Assembly (NCBI GenBank): GCA_002418205.1
Contig: DIDP01000035.1
Coordinates: 11,587-75,586 of the forward strand
Length of the DNA stretch: 64,000 nucleotides
Direction of reading: 5' to 3'
Source of the DNA: Anaerolineales bacterium UBA5797
Lineage (GTDB): Bacteria > Chloroflexota > Anaerolineae > Anaerolineales > Villigracilaceae
The notes beneath the pieces were generated by a model. The model was not told the DNA's origin. It did not search any database and saw only the letters and a program-made list of their open reading frames with translations. Numbering within the stretch: position 1 is the first letter of the stretch; every line of letters starts with the position of its first letter. Shown here one piece after another: positions 8,218-17,014 of the stretch. The position numbers and the translations under genes were made by a program.

Positions 8218-9272
8218 GACAAATCCTCTCTCTGCACTCCATCGAACTGCAGAATAAAATCCGCACCGTAGGCGAGCGATGGAGTTTGAAACCCGGGTTT
8301 GGCTTCACCGCTTGAGATCCGCTTCATGATCTCGACGATTGTGAGCGCGGTACAAGTATATCCCTCGGGCGTGCGCAATTTCGAGACGACGCGTCCCCCA
8401 TTCTGGTCAGTTGCCTCGGCAATCAAGATGGCAAACCGGCTCGTCCGTTTCTCGTCCGACGGGCCCGGCGGGAAGAACGCGTCGATGCACGCCTTGAGAA
8501 GATTTTTCATCGGACGGTTATACAGCAACGGACCGATCACACGCATGGATTTCAGCAGTCCGATCGCGGTGTTCGGGAAGTGGAAATACGTTTCGATATT
8601 CGGGATGCCCGTGCTGTAATACGCCGTGGACACATCCCCCCAGCCCACCGACACGACCTTGACGGCGCCGCGCCCAAAATCCTGCTCACGGATGGACCAC
8701 GCAGGCGGCACCCGGACCAGTTTACCCTCACGGCGGATCATTCCCTGCCGGTGCATGTTCTCGATGGCAGACTTTGCCGTACCCCGCGAAAACCCTCCGC
8801 CGATCCCCCGCAAATAGAGCCGGAAGTGGGTCGCGGACGGCAGCCTCCGTTTTACATGCGCCGCGAGACAATCGGACGGTACAACATCGAATCCACCGCC
8901 GGGCAGGAGCATGATCCCGGCTGTTTTTGCCTGTTCATCCAGCCCAGCCAGCGCCTCGAAGCCGGGGATCTCGCCGCTGATGTCCACATAATGACGTTTC
9001 GTGCGCAGGCACGCCTCCGCCATCTGCCGGTATGTATGAACGAACGGACCCGCGCAATGCAGGACTGCGTCCACTTCCAGCAAAGCCGCGTCGAGTTTGT
9101 CCGTTTCGCCCAAAGAAAAGGCGCGGTATTCAAGACCATAGTTCCCCGCCTGAGCGCGCAATCTGTTTTCATCCCGTCCTGCAAGAATGGGACGCATCCC
9201 CTCCTTTGTCGCAAGGTCAACGATGAGTTGACCCGTATATCCATATGAACCGTAGATGAGGAAGTTACCCAT
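8214..9272 (-). CDS. Saccharopine-dehydrogenase-like / trans-acting enoyl reductase family oxidoreductase
   Basis: 352 residues from the ATG at 9272, which places the Rossmann motif at the N-terminus (FLIYGSYGYTGQLI). Further family signs are LAGRDENRL, VLHCAGPF, CLRTKRHYVDISGE and LLPGGGFDVVPSDCLA. This matches NAD(P)-binding saccharopine dehydrogenase-like proteins, a group that includes trans-acting enoyl reductases and many proteins of unknown substrate. It is the first gene of the operon that runs to 4099. The reading frame extends to 9299, but those extra residues do not fit the family. Confidence 0.88.
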   Translation of the reverse strand: MGNFLIYGSYGYTGQLIVDLATKEGMRPILAGRDENRLRAQAGNYGLEYRAFSLGETDKLDAALLEVDAVLHCAGPFVHTYRQMAEACLRTKRHYVDISGEIPGFEALAGLDEQAKTAGIMLLPGGGFDVVPSDCLAAHVKRRLPSATHFRLYLRGIGGGFSRGTAKSAIENMHRQGMIRREGKLVRVPPAWSIREQDFGRGAVKVVSVGWGDVSTAYYSTGIPNIETYFHFPNTAIGLLKSMRVIGPLLYNRPMKNLLKACIDAFFPPGPSDEKRTSRFAILIAEATDQNGGRVVSKLRTPEGYTCTALTIVEIMKRISSGEAKPGFQTPSLAYGADFILQFDGVQREDLS

Positions 9273-9419
9273 GAAATACCTTTTGAACCGCCAAGGCACG
9301 GAGAAGAAAAAAACGCCGCGCCTCCGTGTCGCAGTGGTTAATCGTCTTTGCCGCCATCATTCACAGTATGGCGCTTTCGCTCCGCTCCGTTGGACGGAGG
9401 AAGGACAGATGAATAAAAA

Positions 9420-9446
9420 GACCCTGAAGGCTGAACCCTCAGGGTC
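9420..9446 (-). terminator. Terminator of the ferritin gene
   Basis: GACCCTGA (9420-9427) pairs with TCAGGGTC (9439-9446); on the minus strand the hairpin is followed by TTTTTATTC. It begins 10 nt after the ferritin stop. The rest of the gap (9273-9419) holds only a short purine-rich stretch and an imperfect CACGGAG/CTCCGTG inverted repeat. Confidence 0.8.
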
Positions 9447-9455
9447 AATTGTAAA

Positions 9456-9950
9456 CTACTCGCCTTTTCGCTTGGCAAGCCTATGGTCGAGCATGAGCAC
9501 GGCTGTGCCGCGTTCCTCGATCAGTTTGAGGTTGGCGACGATCTCCGCCGCGTTCTTCTCCTCCTCCACCTGCTCAGAGATGAACCATTGCAGCATCACC
9601 TGCGCGGGATAATCCTTTTCCTTCAGCGCCAGTTCATACAAAGCGTTGATGGACGCAGTGACCTTTGCTTCGTGCGCCGCGACCTCCTCGGCCACCTCCA
9701 GGTTCGAGCTCCATTCCGTCTTCGGCGCGTCGATGGCTTTGAGCATCACCCTGCCGCCGCGGTCCAGAATGAAATCATAGAACTTCATCGCATGTTCGCG
9801 CTCCTCATCCGCCTGCATGCGCATCCAATGGGCGAAACCAGGCAGGTTCTTGTCCTCGAAATATGCCGCCATTGAAAGGTACAGGAACGAAGAAAACATT
9901 TCCTTGTTGATCTGTTCATTCATTGCATCTTGCATCGGTTTTCCAATCAT
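9456..9950 (-). CDS. Ferritin (FtnA-like)
   Basis: A 164-residue four-helix-bundle ferritin of the non-haem type, which oxidises Fe(II) and stores Fe(III) in a 24-subunit shell. Ferroxidase-centre segments are visible: NEQINKEMFSSFLYLSMAAYFED, DEEREHAMKFYDFILDRGG, the third-helix VTASINALYELA and WFISEQVEEE. A strong Shine-Dalgarno (AAAGGAGG) precedes the ATG. It is a single-gene unit with its own terminator, near the DUF1232 and PRPP synthetase genes. I see no Fur-box-like sequence that I would defend. Confidence 0.96.
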   Translation of the reverse strand: MIGKPMQDAMNEQINKEMFSSFLYLSMAAYFEDKNLPGFAHWMRMQADEEREHAMKFYDFILDRGGRVMLKAIDAPKTEWSSNLEVAEEVAAHEAKVTASINALYELALKEKDYPAQVMLQWFISEQVEEEKNAAEIVANLKLIEERGTAVLMLDHRLAKRKGE

Positions 9951-9977
9951 AGTAGCCTCCTTTACCCATAATTATAT

Positions 9978-10358
9978 TCACTTGAATAAGATTTTTATAA
10001 GAGACACGATCCCGATCAGGATGACGATCCACAGAAGCACGATGATCGCCGCTCCGACATACCCCACGCTTCGTCCCACGCCCTGGGCTGCCACCGTTTT
10101 ACGAGCCTCAACCAACACTTCAGGCGGGATCATCCGGACCGCCAGCCACAATCCGCCCGGCGTGATGATGAGGTCATCGAGATAGCCGAGGACCGGGATG
10201 AAATCTGGGATCAGGTCGATGGGGCTGAACGTATGCGCCACAACGAAAAAGACCAGCGCTTTTGCATACCACGGCGTGCGCGGGTCTTTGGCCGCCAGAT
10301 ACACGGCAAAGGCTTCGTTCTTCAATGCACGGGCACGGGCTTTCAATCGTTCCAGCAT
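9978..10358 (-). CDS. DUF1232 (YkvA-like) membrane protein
   Basis: 126 residues from the ATG at 10358. The DUF1232 signature is clear: KDPRTPWYAKALVFFVVAHTFSPIDLIPDFIPVLGYLDDLII, followed by a C-terminal transmembrane helix (VGAAIIVLLWIVILIGIVSLI). Family members are small membrane proteins of unknown function. The gene begins about 37 nt after the prs stop. A GGCAGGTC/GACCTGCC hairpin (10367-10385) lies in that gap and may terminate prs or form part of the leader. Confidence 0.88.
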   Translation of the reverse strand: MLERLKARARALKNEAFAVYLAAKDPRTPWYAKALVFFVVAHTFSPIDLIPDFIPVLGYLDDLIITPGGLWLAVRMIPPEVLVEARKTVAAQGVGRSVGYVGAAIIVLLWIVILIGIVSLIKILFK

Positions 10359-10395
10359 GGCATACAGGCAGGTCTTGGACCTGCCTCCGCCCAAC

Positions 10396-11370
10396 CTATT
10401 CTCCAAACACGAACAGGTCGTTGATCGACTCGTGACGCAGATTATGCCGGATCGCATCCGCAAAGACCGGCGCAACGGACAAGATCTTCAGTTTCGGATT
10501 CCGCTTTTCGGGAGGGATATGGACGGTGTCGGTTGTAATGATCTCTTTGATCTCGTTGATCTCCGCCAGCCTCTCCAAACCGCCGCGCGTAAAAACACCA
10601 TGCGTACAGACGACCGTGATCTCCTTCACACCTTCGGCGATGAGCACGCGGCTCAACTCGTGGATGGAACCACCCGTGGCGATCTCATCATCATAGATCA
10701 GGGCGCGTTTGTGTCCGCGCACCTGGTTGCCCACCAAACCACTGATCTTCACCTGCGTGTCGGAGATGCGTTCCTTGTTCCCGGCGGCAATCGGCAGGTC
10801 CAGGCTTTTGGCGAAGCGGGCGGCGGACTTTGCCGATCCCATATCCGGCGCGACGACGATGCAATCGGTCAGTTCGCGCTTCTCGAGATATTCCTTGAAG
10901 ACCGGGCGGGCGCTGAGCGGATCGGTCGGCACGACAAAGAACCCATGTACCTGTGGCGAGTGGAACATCATGCTCATCACGTGTGTGGCGCCGGAGGTCT
11001 GGATCAGATCCGCCACGAGCCGCGCCGTGATGGAGATGCGCGCCGCGTCCTTTTTGTCCGAACGACCGAAGGAATAATACGGGATGATGGCATGGATCTC
11101 CGAGGCTGCCGCGCCGCGGGCGATATCGAGCATCATCAGGAGTTCCATCAGGTGATCGTTGGTGGGCTGTGAGAGCGATTGGACAATGTACACGCGGCGA
11201 TAGCGGACCGTTGCGCCAAGCTGGATGTAAAGGTTGTCGTTGCTGAAACGGGAGATGTGGGTGTCATCCAGCGGCACGCCAAGTTCGCGGGCGATGCTGG
11301 CGGCAAGCGCCTGGTTCGAACTGCCGCTGAAGAAACGGACCTCATCCGCCGGGATCGGGGTTTTCATCAT
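10396..11370 (-). CDS. prs: Ribose-phosphate pyrophosphokinase (PRPP synthetase), divergent form
   Basis: PRPP synthetase transfers pyrophosphate from ATP to ribose 5-phosphate, feeding purine, pyrimidine, histidine and NAD synthesis. The 324-residue protein has FFSGSSNQ at the N-terminus, RFSNDNLYIQL, the flexible-loop region YYSFGRSDKKDAARISI and the signature VVAPDMGSAKSA. The PRPP-binding loop reads IYDDEIATGGS instead of the common VDDMIDTAGT, so this is a divergent subgroup, though the paired acidic residues and the GG-S turn are kept. GAGGA lies at good spacing from the first ATG. Confidence 0.93.
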   Translation of the reverse strand: MMKTPIPADEVRFFSGSSNQALAASIARELGVPLDDTHISRFSNDNLYIQLGATVRYRRVYIVQSLSQPTNDHLMELLMMLDIARGAAASEIHAIIPYYSFGRSDKKDAARISITARLVADLIQTSGATHVMSMMFHSPQVHGFFVVPTDPLSARPVFKEYLEKRELTDCIVVAPDMGSAKSAARFAKSLDLPIAAGNKERISDTQVKISGLVGNQVRGHKRALIYDDEIATGGSIHELSRVLIAEGVKEITVVCTHGVFTRGGLERLAEINEIKEIITTDTVHIPPEKRNPKLKILSVAPVFADAIRHNLRHESINDLFVFGE

Positions 11371-11491
11371 TTTGATTTCCTCATTAAAATATTTGATCGG
11401 GCCGGTTCATGTTACACCAACATCCAGGGATTTGAAAGATGATATTCAACACGCGGATGTCAGATTTTTGCATGATTTTGCCCGAAGGGAT

Positions 11492-12388
11492 TCAGGCAAG
11501 GAACAGGACCGCCACACCTGCAATGGCAAGGATCGTCCCGGCGACCGCCTGCCAGCCGATCTTTTCCTTGAGCACATAATAACTGATCGGCAAAATGATC
11601 ACAGGCGGGAGCGCCATCAGCGTGCTCGCCACCCCGATTTCCGTATGCTGTACCGCAAGCAGGGAGGACGATACGCCGAGCACGGGTCCCACCAACGCGC
11701 CGAGCGCCAGCAAACGGAGCGCCTGCGGCTTCTCACGCAGTGCGGAAAACGTCGCGCCGGATTTTCCCTCGAGGAAGGTCAAGGACCAAATGAAAATGAC
11801 CGCAACCAGGATGCGGATCACATTTCCCTGAAACGGTGAGAATACCCCGAACATCCCCTGCTTGGAGAAGACCAGCCCGGTCGCCTGTCCAAGACCCGCC
11901 AGCATGCCGAAGAACACGCCGCGTTTTGTATGTCCCAGCGGGGTATCCGGCGGTTCCACGTGCGACATGACCACCCAGGCGATCCCTGCCAGGGCAAGGA
12001 CGATGCCTGTAATTTGAAGGGCAGTCAGGGTTTCACCGAAGAAGATCCAGGCAATGATCGAGCCGAAAATCGGAGCCAGGCTCAGGAGTAGGCTGCCGAG
12101 GCGGGGTCCCACAGAAACGAGGGATTGAAAGTAAAAGGCGTCGCCCAGGGAAAGCCCGATCACGCCGGAAAGTCCCAGCCAGATCCAGCGCGAAGACTCT
12201 GCCGATAATGGCAGCGGTTCACGGAACAGGATGAGGTTCAAGACCACAAGGTAAAGCAGGGCGAAGATGAGACGGACCCGATTTGTCACCTGCGAACCGA
12301 CCATGCGCCCGGTGGAGGCAAAGATGATGGAGGTCAGCGCGAAGAAAAAGGAGGTCGCAAGACCGGCGAGCTCGCCGACGAAATTCAT
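11492..12388 (-). CDS. EamA/DMT-family transporter
   Basis: 298 residues with ten predicted transmembrane helices in two homologous halves, the pattern of drug/metabolite (DMT) exporters. The EamA segments are seen in both halves: SGVIGLSLGDAFYFQSLVSVGPRLGSLLLSLAPIFGSI and LGALVGPVLGVSSSLLAVQHTEIGVASTLMALPPVIILPI. Such proteins export small metabolites or amino acids; the substrate cannot be assigned. The 121-nt gap to prs holds no clear signal. A second, only distantly similar EamA protein is at 53572-54477. Confidence 0.9.
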   Translation of the reverse strand: MNFVGELAGLATSFFFALTSIIFASTGRMVGSQVTNRVRLIFALLYLVVLNLILFREPLPLSAESSRWIWLGLSGVIGLSLGDAFYFQSLVSVGPRLGSLLLSLAPIFGSIIAWIFFGETLTALQITGIVLALAGIAWVVMSHVEPPDTPLGHTKRGVFFGMLAGLGQATGLVFSKQGMFGVFSPFQGNVIRILVAVIFIWSLTFLEGKSGATFSALREKPQALRLLALGALVGPVLGVSSSLLAVQHTEIGVASTLMALPPVIILPISYYVLKEKIGWQAVAGTILAIAGVAVLFLA

Positions 12389-12432
12389 GGTGGGAAATCC
12401 TTCCGTTTAGAAATTGTTCGGGAAAAGATGGT

Positions 12433-12903
12433 TTACTTCAATTTTGGAATCCAGCGCGGGACACGTTGACAATAGCTCTCGTATGCCGTTCCAAATTTTT
12501 TCTTCAATGCGGGTTCTTCATAGAGGGTCACGAACAAGTGACAGGCAGTAAAAAATATCAGGGGCGCAACGATCAACGGCAGCGATGGAGACCAGAGCAT
12601 CCATCCGATCAAGGCGACGATCCCCGCCACGTACATCGGGTTGCGGACGTAGTGATACAACCCCACTGCCACCAGTTCCTTTGGCGGATCAATGGGCGCA
12701 GGCGTGCCTTTACCGTTGAAAGTAAAATTCCAGAAGCACCACAGCATGCCCCCCCAGCTTATCAACCATAAAGGAAAGGCGAAATATCTGAAAACCCCAA
12801 TCGTAAATAATTCTGTATCGGTCGCAGAAATCCAATAAGGGAAATAGCCCATCAGCAGACCGGGCACGAGAATGAGGAAGAAGAGGGATTTGAGGGCGGT
12901 CAT
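12433..12903 (-). CDS. Isoprenylcysteine methyltransferase-like integral membrane protein
   Basis: 156 residues, mainly hydrophobic, with the C-terminal motif of the ICMT/PEMT superfamily: GLYHYVRNPMYVAGIVALIGW, then LYEEPALKKKFGTAYESYCQRVPRWIPK. Bacterial members are SAM-dependent membrane methyltransferases of unknown or varied substrate (lipids, isoprenoids). The start at 12903 is preferred over that at 12915, which adds only four residues (MGGK). Confidence 0.85.
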   Translation of the reverse strand: MTALKSLFFLILVPGLLMGYFPYWISATDTELFTIGVFRYFAFPLWLISWGGMLWCFWNFTFNGKGTPAPIDPPKELVAVGLYHYVRNPMYVAGIVALIGWMLWSPSLPLIVAPLIFFTACHLFVTLYEEPALKKKFGTAYESYCQRVPRWIPKLK

Positions 12904-13095
12904 TTTGCCTCCCAATCACTCCAACTCTGTCTCAATGCTGTTGACAATAACATGGATCGTGCGCTCGTTGTATTGGAGGTTCATATGATCATCCTTGAAA
13001 CGCTAACGATTAAACTTTCGAAACCTTGTGGATTTGTTTTATACTGTCAGATGTATTATACAGCGGTCACCCACAATCCTTAACGGCAGGGAACC

Positions 13096-15690
13096 ATGGA
13101 GTTACTGGAACGCGCGTCCCAATTACAATTATTACAGTCCGCCCTCGATCAGGCGCAGGCGGGGGAGGGTCAGGGATGTGTCGCGCTGGTGTATGGCGAA
13201 GCGGGGATCGGGAAGACATCGCTCGTCGAACATTTCGTCAACGAACACAAACCAAAATGGCGGATATTACGAGGCGCATGCGACTCGCTCTTCACACCGC
13301 GCCCGCTGGGACCGTTGCACGACATTGCGCTTCAGTCTCAGGGACAACTGCTTCGCCTGCTCGAATCCGAATCCAATCGGACGGCGATCTTCTCCGCCTG
13401 CCTGAACGAACTGCAGGAGCAGGCGACCATCCTCGTCATCGAGGATATCCACTGGGCGGACGAAGCGACGCTTGACTTGCTCAAGTATCTCGGGCGGCGA
13501 ATCCGCCAGACCATCTCATTGATGATATTGACCTATCGCGATGATGAGATCGGCGTTGGCCACCCTCTGCGGATTCTATTGGGCGATATCGCTTCCTCAC
13601 AGGCTCTTTACCGTGTGCCCGTCACACATCTTTCAGGAGATGCGGTTCAAGAACTGGCAAAGGACAGGGATGTTGATCCTTTCAAACTCCATCGCTTGAC
13701 GAATGGCAATCCATTTTTTGTAACCGAAGTGCTGGCTGGCGAAGGTGGGATCCCCGAAACAGCGCGGGATGCCGTGCTGGCGCGCGCCGCGCGGCTGTCA
13801 GCCTCGGCGCGTGAGGTATTGGAAGCCGCGGCAGTGATCGGGTCCAAGGTCGAACCGTGGCTGCTCTCCGAGGTCAGCGGCGCCGATGGCGCTTTCACCG
13901 ACGAATGCATCTCCATGGGGATGCTTCAATCGCATGATGCGTATTATTCCTTCCGCCATGAATTGGCGCGCCAGATGATCCTGGAATCGATCTCGCCGCA
14001 GAGAAAGATCGAATTGCATCGTCTTACATTAGATGCGCTCAGAGAATCTCCTGAGACCCAAAATGATTTTGCCCGTCTTGTGGATCACGCCGAAGGGGCA
14101 ATAAATGTGGAAGCCATACTCGAATTTGTGCCTCTTGCGGGAAGGCAGGCAAGCGCCCTAGGAGCTCATCGTCAATCATATGCTCATTACAAGACTGCTT
14201 TGCAATATGCCGATTTGCTCCCTTTAGAAGAGCGGGCTGAACTTTTTGACTGTTATGCCGATGAATGTGAAGCGATCGTACTAATGACTGAGGCGGAACA
14301 TGCTGAGAGGGAGGCGCTGCGCTTGTGGCAGGAACTCGGGCAAGGCGAAAAGGAGGGGCGGGCCCTTCGCCGCCTTTCAGAGATTGTCATGCAGCAGAAT
14401 AAAAGATCCGAGATGTATCAATATGTATCCGAAGCCATTTCTGTTCTGGAGAAGCATCCTCCCTCAAAAGAGCTGGCAATCGCATACAGTCATAGATCCC
14501 GGATGCACATGATCGTTTATGAAGTGGAAGAAACCTACCGCTGGGGCAATCGCGCAATCGAATTGGCTGAAAAAATTGGCGATATCGAAACCCTGGCCCA
14601 CGCTCTTACCAACATAGGAATCGTGGAAATGTGGCACGATCAGCTTGTGGAGGGACAGCAGAAATTGGAACGAAGTCTGCAGTTATCGCTGGAACATGAT
14701 TACCAGGTTCACGCAGCGCGGGCATACCAAAATCTGACAGATGGCTTGCTCGTTGCGCGTGATTATGCAGGCTGCCTGGCATATGCGAACGATGGGTTGG
14801 AGTATTGTTCACGGCACGATCTTGATAATACATATATTGGTTTATTGGGCGACCGCGCGCGGGCAAAGTTTGAGCAGGGGCTTTGGGACGAAACAGAGAT
14901 GGATATCAAGCTCTCACAGGGATTCACGGCGACAATGGGAATGAGTTCTTCTTTGGGTTTACTTGAACAGAAGCTAATAGTTCGACGCGGGGAACCCCTG
15001 GATGCCCAAGAAATCGAAAAATTACGCATGTATGCACATACTGCCATCTTTCACGTAAACAGATATCCGATTGCCGAGATGTTTGCCGAATTAGCGTGGC
15101 TACAGGGCGATCTTGTGCAGTGTCGCGCCGAGGTCGAGTTGATGTTTAATTACGCTCTTCAACTCAAAATACCGACTTATGTTGGCGCACTGGGTTACTG
15201 GATGTGGCGCGCTGGCGCCATGCCAGAACCGCCGCCCGATTCAGCCGAGCCATACGCAACACAAATCAGCGGTGATTGGCGCACAGCAGCCTCCATGTGG
15301 GAAAAATATGGCTGTCCCTATGAGCAGGGGATGGCATTGATGGATGGCGATGAAGCCGCCCAACTCCAGGCACTGGAGATATTCAAACGTCTCGGCGCGC
15401 GTCCGATCATCGAAAAACTCAAACGGCAGATGCAGACGCAGGGTATCCGCGTCCCGCGTGGACCCCGACCTGCCACGCGCAAAAATCGCTTTGGTCTCAC
15501 CTCGCGTGAGATGGAAGTGCTTGGGCAACTGGTCAAGGGGTTGAGTAATCCTGCCATCGCCAAAAGCCTCAACCTTTCCACCCGGACAGTAGAGCATCAC
15601 ATCGCGTCCATTCTGCAGAAAATGCAGGCTGAATCGCGCAATGAGGCCGCGGCGCGGGCGCTTCAAGAAAATCTGTTCCCTGCCGAGTAA
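13096..15690 (+). CDS. LuxR-family ATPase transcriptional regulator (AAA_16, TPR-like, LuxR HTH)
   Basis: 864 residues. The N-terminal ATPase has Walker A GEAGIGKT (34-41) and a Walker B-like LVIEDIHWADEATLDLL, typical of the AAA_16/MalT-like STAND regulators. The middle is alpha-helical and repeat-like (for example GDIETLAHALTNIGIVEMWHDQL), presumably a ligand-sensing TPR domain. The C-terminus (about 797-860) is a LuxR-type helix-turn-helix: LTSREMEVLGQLVKGLSNPAIAKSLNLSTRTVEHH. Such proteins oligomerise with ATP and inducer and activate nearby genes. The small secreted proteins downstream are candidate targets. Possible -10 boxes (TATACT, TATTATAC) lie within the 192-nt upstream gap. Confidence 0.92.
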   Translation: MELLERASQLQLLQSALDQAQAGEGQGCVALVYGEAGIGKTSLVEHFVNEHKPKWRILRGACDSLFTPRPLGPLHDIALQSQGQLLRLLESESNRTAIFSACLNELQEQATILVIEDIHWADEATLDLLKYLGRRIRQTISLMILTYRDDEIGVGHPLRILLGDIASSQALYRVPVTHLSGDAVQELAKDRDVDPFKLHRLTNGNPFFVTEVLAGEGGIPETARDAVLARAARLSASAREVLEAAAVIGSKVEPWLLSEVSGADGAFTDECISMGMLQSHDAYYSFRHELARQMILESISPQRKIELHRLTLDALRESPETQNDFARLVDHAEGAINVEAILEFVPLAGRQASALGAHRQSYAHYKTALQYADLLPLEERAELFDCYADECEAIVLMTEAEHAEREALRLWQELGQGEKEGRALRRLSEIVMQQNKRSEMYQYVSEAISVLEKHPPSKELAIAYSHRSRMHMIVYEVEETYRWGNRAIELAEKIGDIETLAHALTNIGIVEMWHDQLVEGQQKLERSLQLSLEHDYQVHAARAYQNLTDGLLVARDYAGCLAYANDGLEYCSRHDLDNTYIGLLGDRARAKFEQGLWDETEMDIKLSQGFTATMGMSSSLGLLEQKLIVRRGEPLDAQEIEKLRMYAHTAIFHVNRYPIAEMFAELAWLQGDLVQCRAEVELMFNYALQLKIPTYVGALGYWMWRAGAMPEPPPDSAEPYATQISGDWRTAASMWEKYGCPYEQGMALMDGDEAAQLQALEIFKRLGARPIIEKLKRQMQTQGIRVPRGPRPATRKNRFGLTSREMEVLGQLVKGLSNPAIAKSLNLSTRTVEHHIASILQKMQAESRNEAAARALQENLFPAE

Positions 15691-15751
15691 ATACCCCAAC
15701 CCAATATCTGAAAATAGGTGGTGTGATTCGCCAATTTAGGTAGACTCACCG

Positions 15752-15786
15752 ATGTATTGATTCGTTCAAAAGTGTACGATGTATTC
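15752..15786 (+). promoter_or_regulatory. Direct repeat upstream of the small secreted gene
   Basis: CGATGTATT occurs twice, about 27 nt apart, in the gap between the LuxR-type regulator and the next gene. The second copy is about 40 nt before the start codon. Tandem copies on one DNA face are common for activator sites, so this could be a site for the adjacent regulator; the repeat is seen, the function is a guess. Confidence 0.3.
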
Positions 15787-15822
15787 AACGTCCAATAGGT
15801 GATTTTGAAAGGAGAAAATACC

Positions 15823-16164
15823 ATGTTGAAAATTCGTACGATTATCCTGTCCGGTATGGTGACGGCCATCCTGATCCTTACAGTTCAGATGGTAACGGCT
15901 GGGACGGACTCTGGATCCGCACCCGAAAGTGGCGCAGAGAATATCGCCGAAAGTCAGGAAGTATCTGCCGAGTCGAATAAGACGTACAACATCCCCGAAT
16001 ATCGTTCTCAATTTGGTGAATGCTTGGACGTATCCATCGCTGAACTCGCCGCCTGCCGCGTTGAAAGTCAGGTCCCTATCCCGGCCCCTTTGGATGAATG
16101 TTTCGATGTGTCTCTGATGGAGGTCGCCAGTTGTCGGGCAGCGAACCAGTCATCCGCTCCCTGA
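15823..16164 (+). CDS. Small secreted protein with a duplicated Cys motif
   Basis: 113 residues; not recognised. The N-terminus is a signal peptide (LKIRTIILSGMVTAILILTVQMVTAG). A Ser/Glu-rich, low-complexity stretch follows, and the C-terminal part has two copies of a short motif: ECLDVSIAELAACR and ECFDVSLMEVASCR, about 23 residues apart. Each copy carries two cysteines, so two small disulfide loops outside the membrane are likely. The ATG at 15823 is preceded by AAAGGAG at good spacing, which rules out the earlier ATG at 15799. Its 3' untranslated region is related to that of the next gene. Confidence 0.7.
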   Translation: MLKIRTIILSGMVTAILILTVQMVTAGTDSGSAPESGAENIAESQEVSAESNKTYNIPEYRSQFGECLDVSIAELAACRVESQVPIPAPLDECFDVSLMEVASCRAANQSSAP

Positions 16165-16178
16165 TCTGGACGTGCGTG

Positions 16179-16258
16179 CCTGAAGAAACTCTTATCACGT
16201 TTCTCCTCCTAATCAGGCATGCATCAAACCCGCGTTGGGTAATCCCCGACGCGGGTTT
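16179..16258 (+). repeat. 3' region copy 1, ending in a terminator hairpin
   Basis: From the TGAAGAAACTCT-like segment at about 16180 to the hairpin AACCCGCGT (16227-16235) / ACGCGGGTT (16249-16257), followed by TCAATTAA. The same ordered elements (GAAGAAACTC, TCACG, TTCTCCTCC, TCAAACCCGCGT, GACGCGGGTT) recur after the next gene at 16873-16986. Confidence 0.7.
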
Positions 16259-16351
16259 CAATTAAGCAGAAAGGAAAGCCCATGACGAGATAATTCCCTG
16301 ATTGAACTGTCCATTGAACGCTTATTCACCCATTACTGGCAAGGAGAGAAA

Positions 16352-16849
16352 ATGAAACGAAAACTATGGAAAGTTATGTTGTTGATTGTTGTGTTGAGCA
16401 TGTTTGCAGTACTCACCGTCCAGGCCGAAGCAAAAGACGGCCTCGCGGAACTACGCGATGCCACCGCCCAGTACCATCGTCCTCAAGTGGCGCAAACCGC
16501 TGGCTACGATCTTGTCTCAGGACTCGACCATTGTTTCAACAACCCAGGCGTCGGGGCGATGGGATACCACTACATCAACCTCAGCCTGCTCGATACGACA
16601 GTGGACTTCCTGCAACCGGAGGCAATGGTCTACACTCCCGGTCCGAACGGGGTATTACAACTCGGTGCAATTGAATATATCGTTCCTGCCGCAGCGTGGG
16701 ATGCCGAGCATTCTGAATTGCCGCAAGTGATCGGACAGGAGTTCCATCTGAATTCGTCCCTCGGCGTGTATGTGCTTCACATCTGGGTCTGGAAGAACAA
16801 TCCATCAGGCATGTTCGAAGATTGGAATCCGAAAGTGTCGTGTCCGTAG
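16352..16849 (+). CDS. Secreted hypothetical protein
   Basis: 165 residues; not assigned to a family. A signal peptide is evident (MKRKLWKVMLLIVVLSMFAVLTVQAEA). The mature part contains DHCFNNPGVGAMGYHYINLSLLD, LQPEAMVYTPGPNGVLQLGAIEYIVP and a Trp-rich end (HIWVWKNNPSGMFEDWNPKVSCP), with cysteines near both ends. This pattern, including the conserved-looking EYIVP and WxWKxNPxGxFxDWNPxVxC segments, is seen in short exported proteins of unknown role. AAGGAGAG precedes the ATG. It probably belongs to the same regulon as the preceding small secreted gene. Confidence 0.75.
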   Translation: MKRKLWKVMLLIVVLSMFAVLTVQAEAKDGLAELRDATAQYHRPQVAQTAGYDLVSGLDHCFNNPGVGAMGYHYINLSLLDTTVDFLQPEAMVYTPGPNGVLQLGAIEYIVPAAAWDAEHSELPQVIGQEFHLNSSLGVYVLHIWVWKNNPSGMFEDWNPKVSCP

Positions 16850-16872
16850 GGTGTGATTTAGTGAAATATGTG

Positions 16873-16986
16873 CTGGAAGAAACTCTCTTCACGCTTCTCC
16901 TCCCAAACCGTTCGTGCCGCGAACGCCACCGGTGCGAGACGGCGGGCACACGTCAAACCCGCGTCAGGACTTCCCTGACGCGGGTT
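16873..16986 (+). repeat. 3' region copy 2, ending in a strong terminator
   Basis: Related to copy 1 at 16179-16258 but with about 35 extra bases in the middle. It ends in a perfect 13-bp stem (16956-16968 with 16974-16986) and a 5-nt loop, followed by CTTATG. It ends transcription of the secreted-protein gene and faces the minus-strand gene at 17015. Confidence 0.75.
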
Positions 16987-17014
16987 CTTATGCAAAAAAC
17001 AATCAAGAATCTGT

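Noticed and set aside
9273..9419. Purine-rich CACGGAGAAG...CTCCGTG stretch as a repeat family
   Set aside because: It resembles short dispersed CACGGAG elements (a similar piece is near 32710-32760), but two weak cases are not enough to call a family here.
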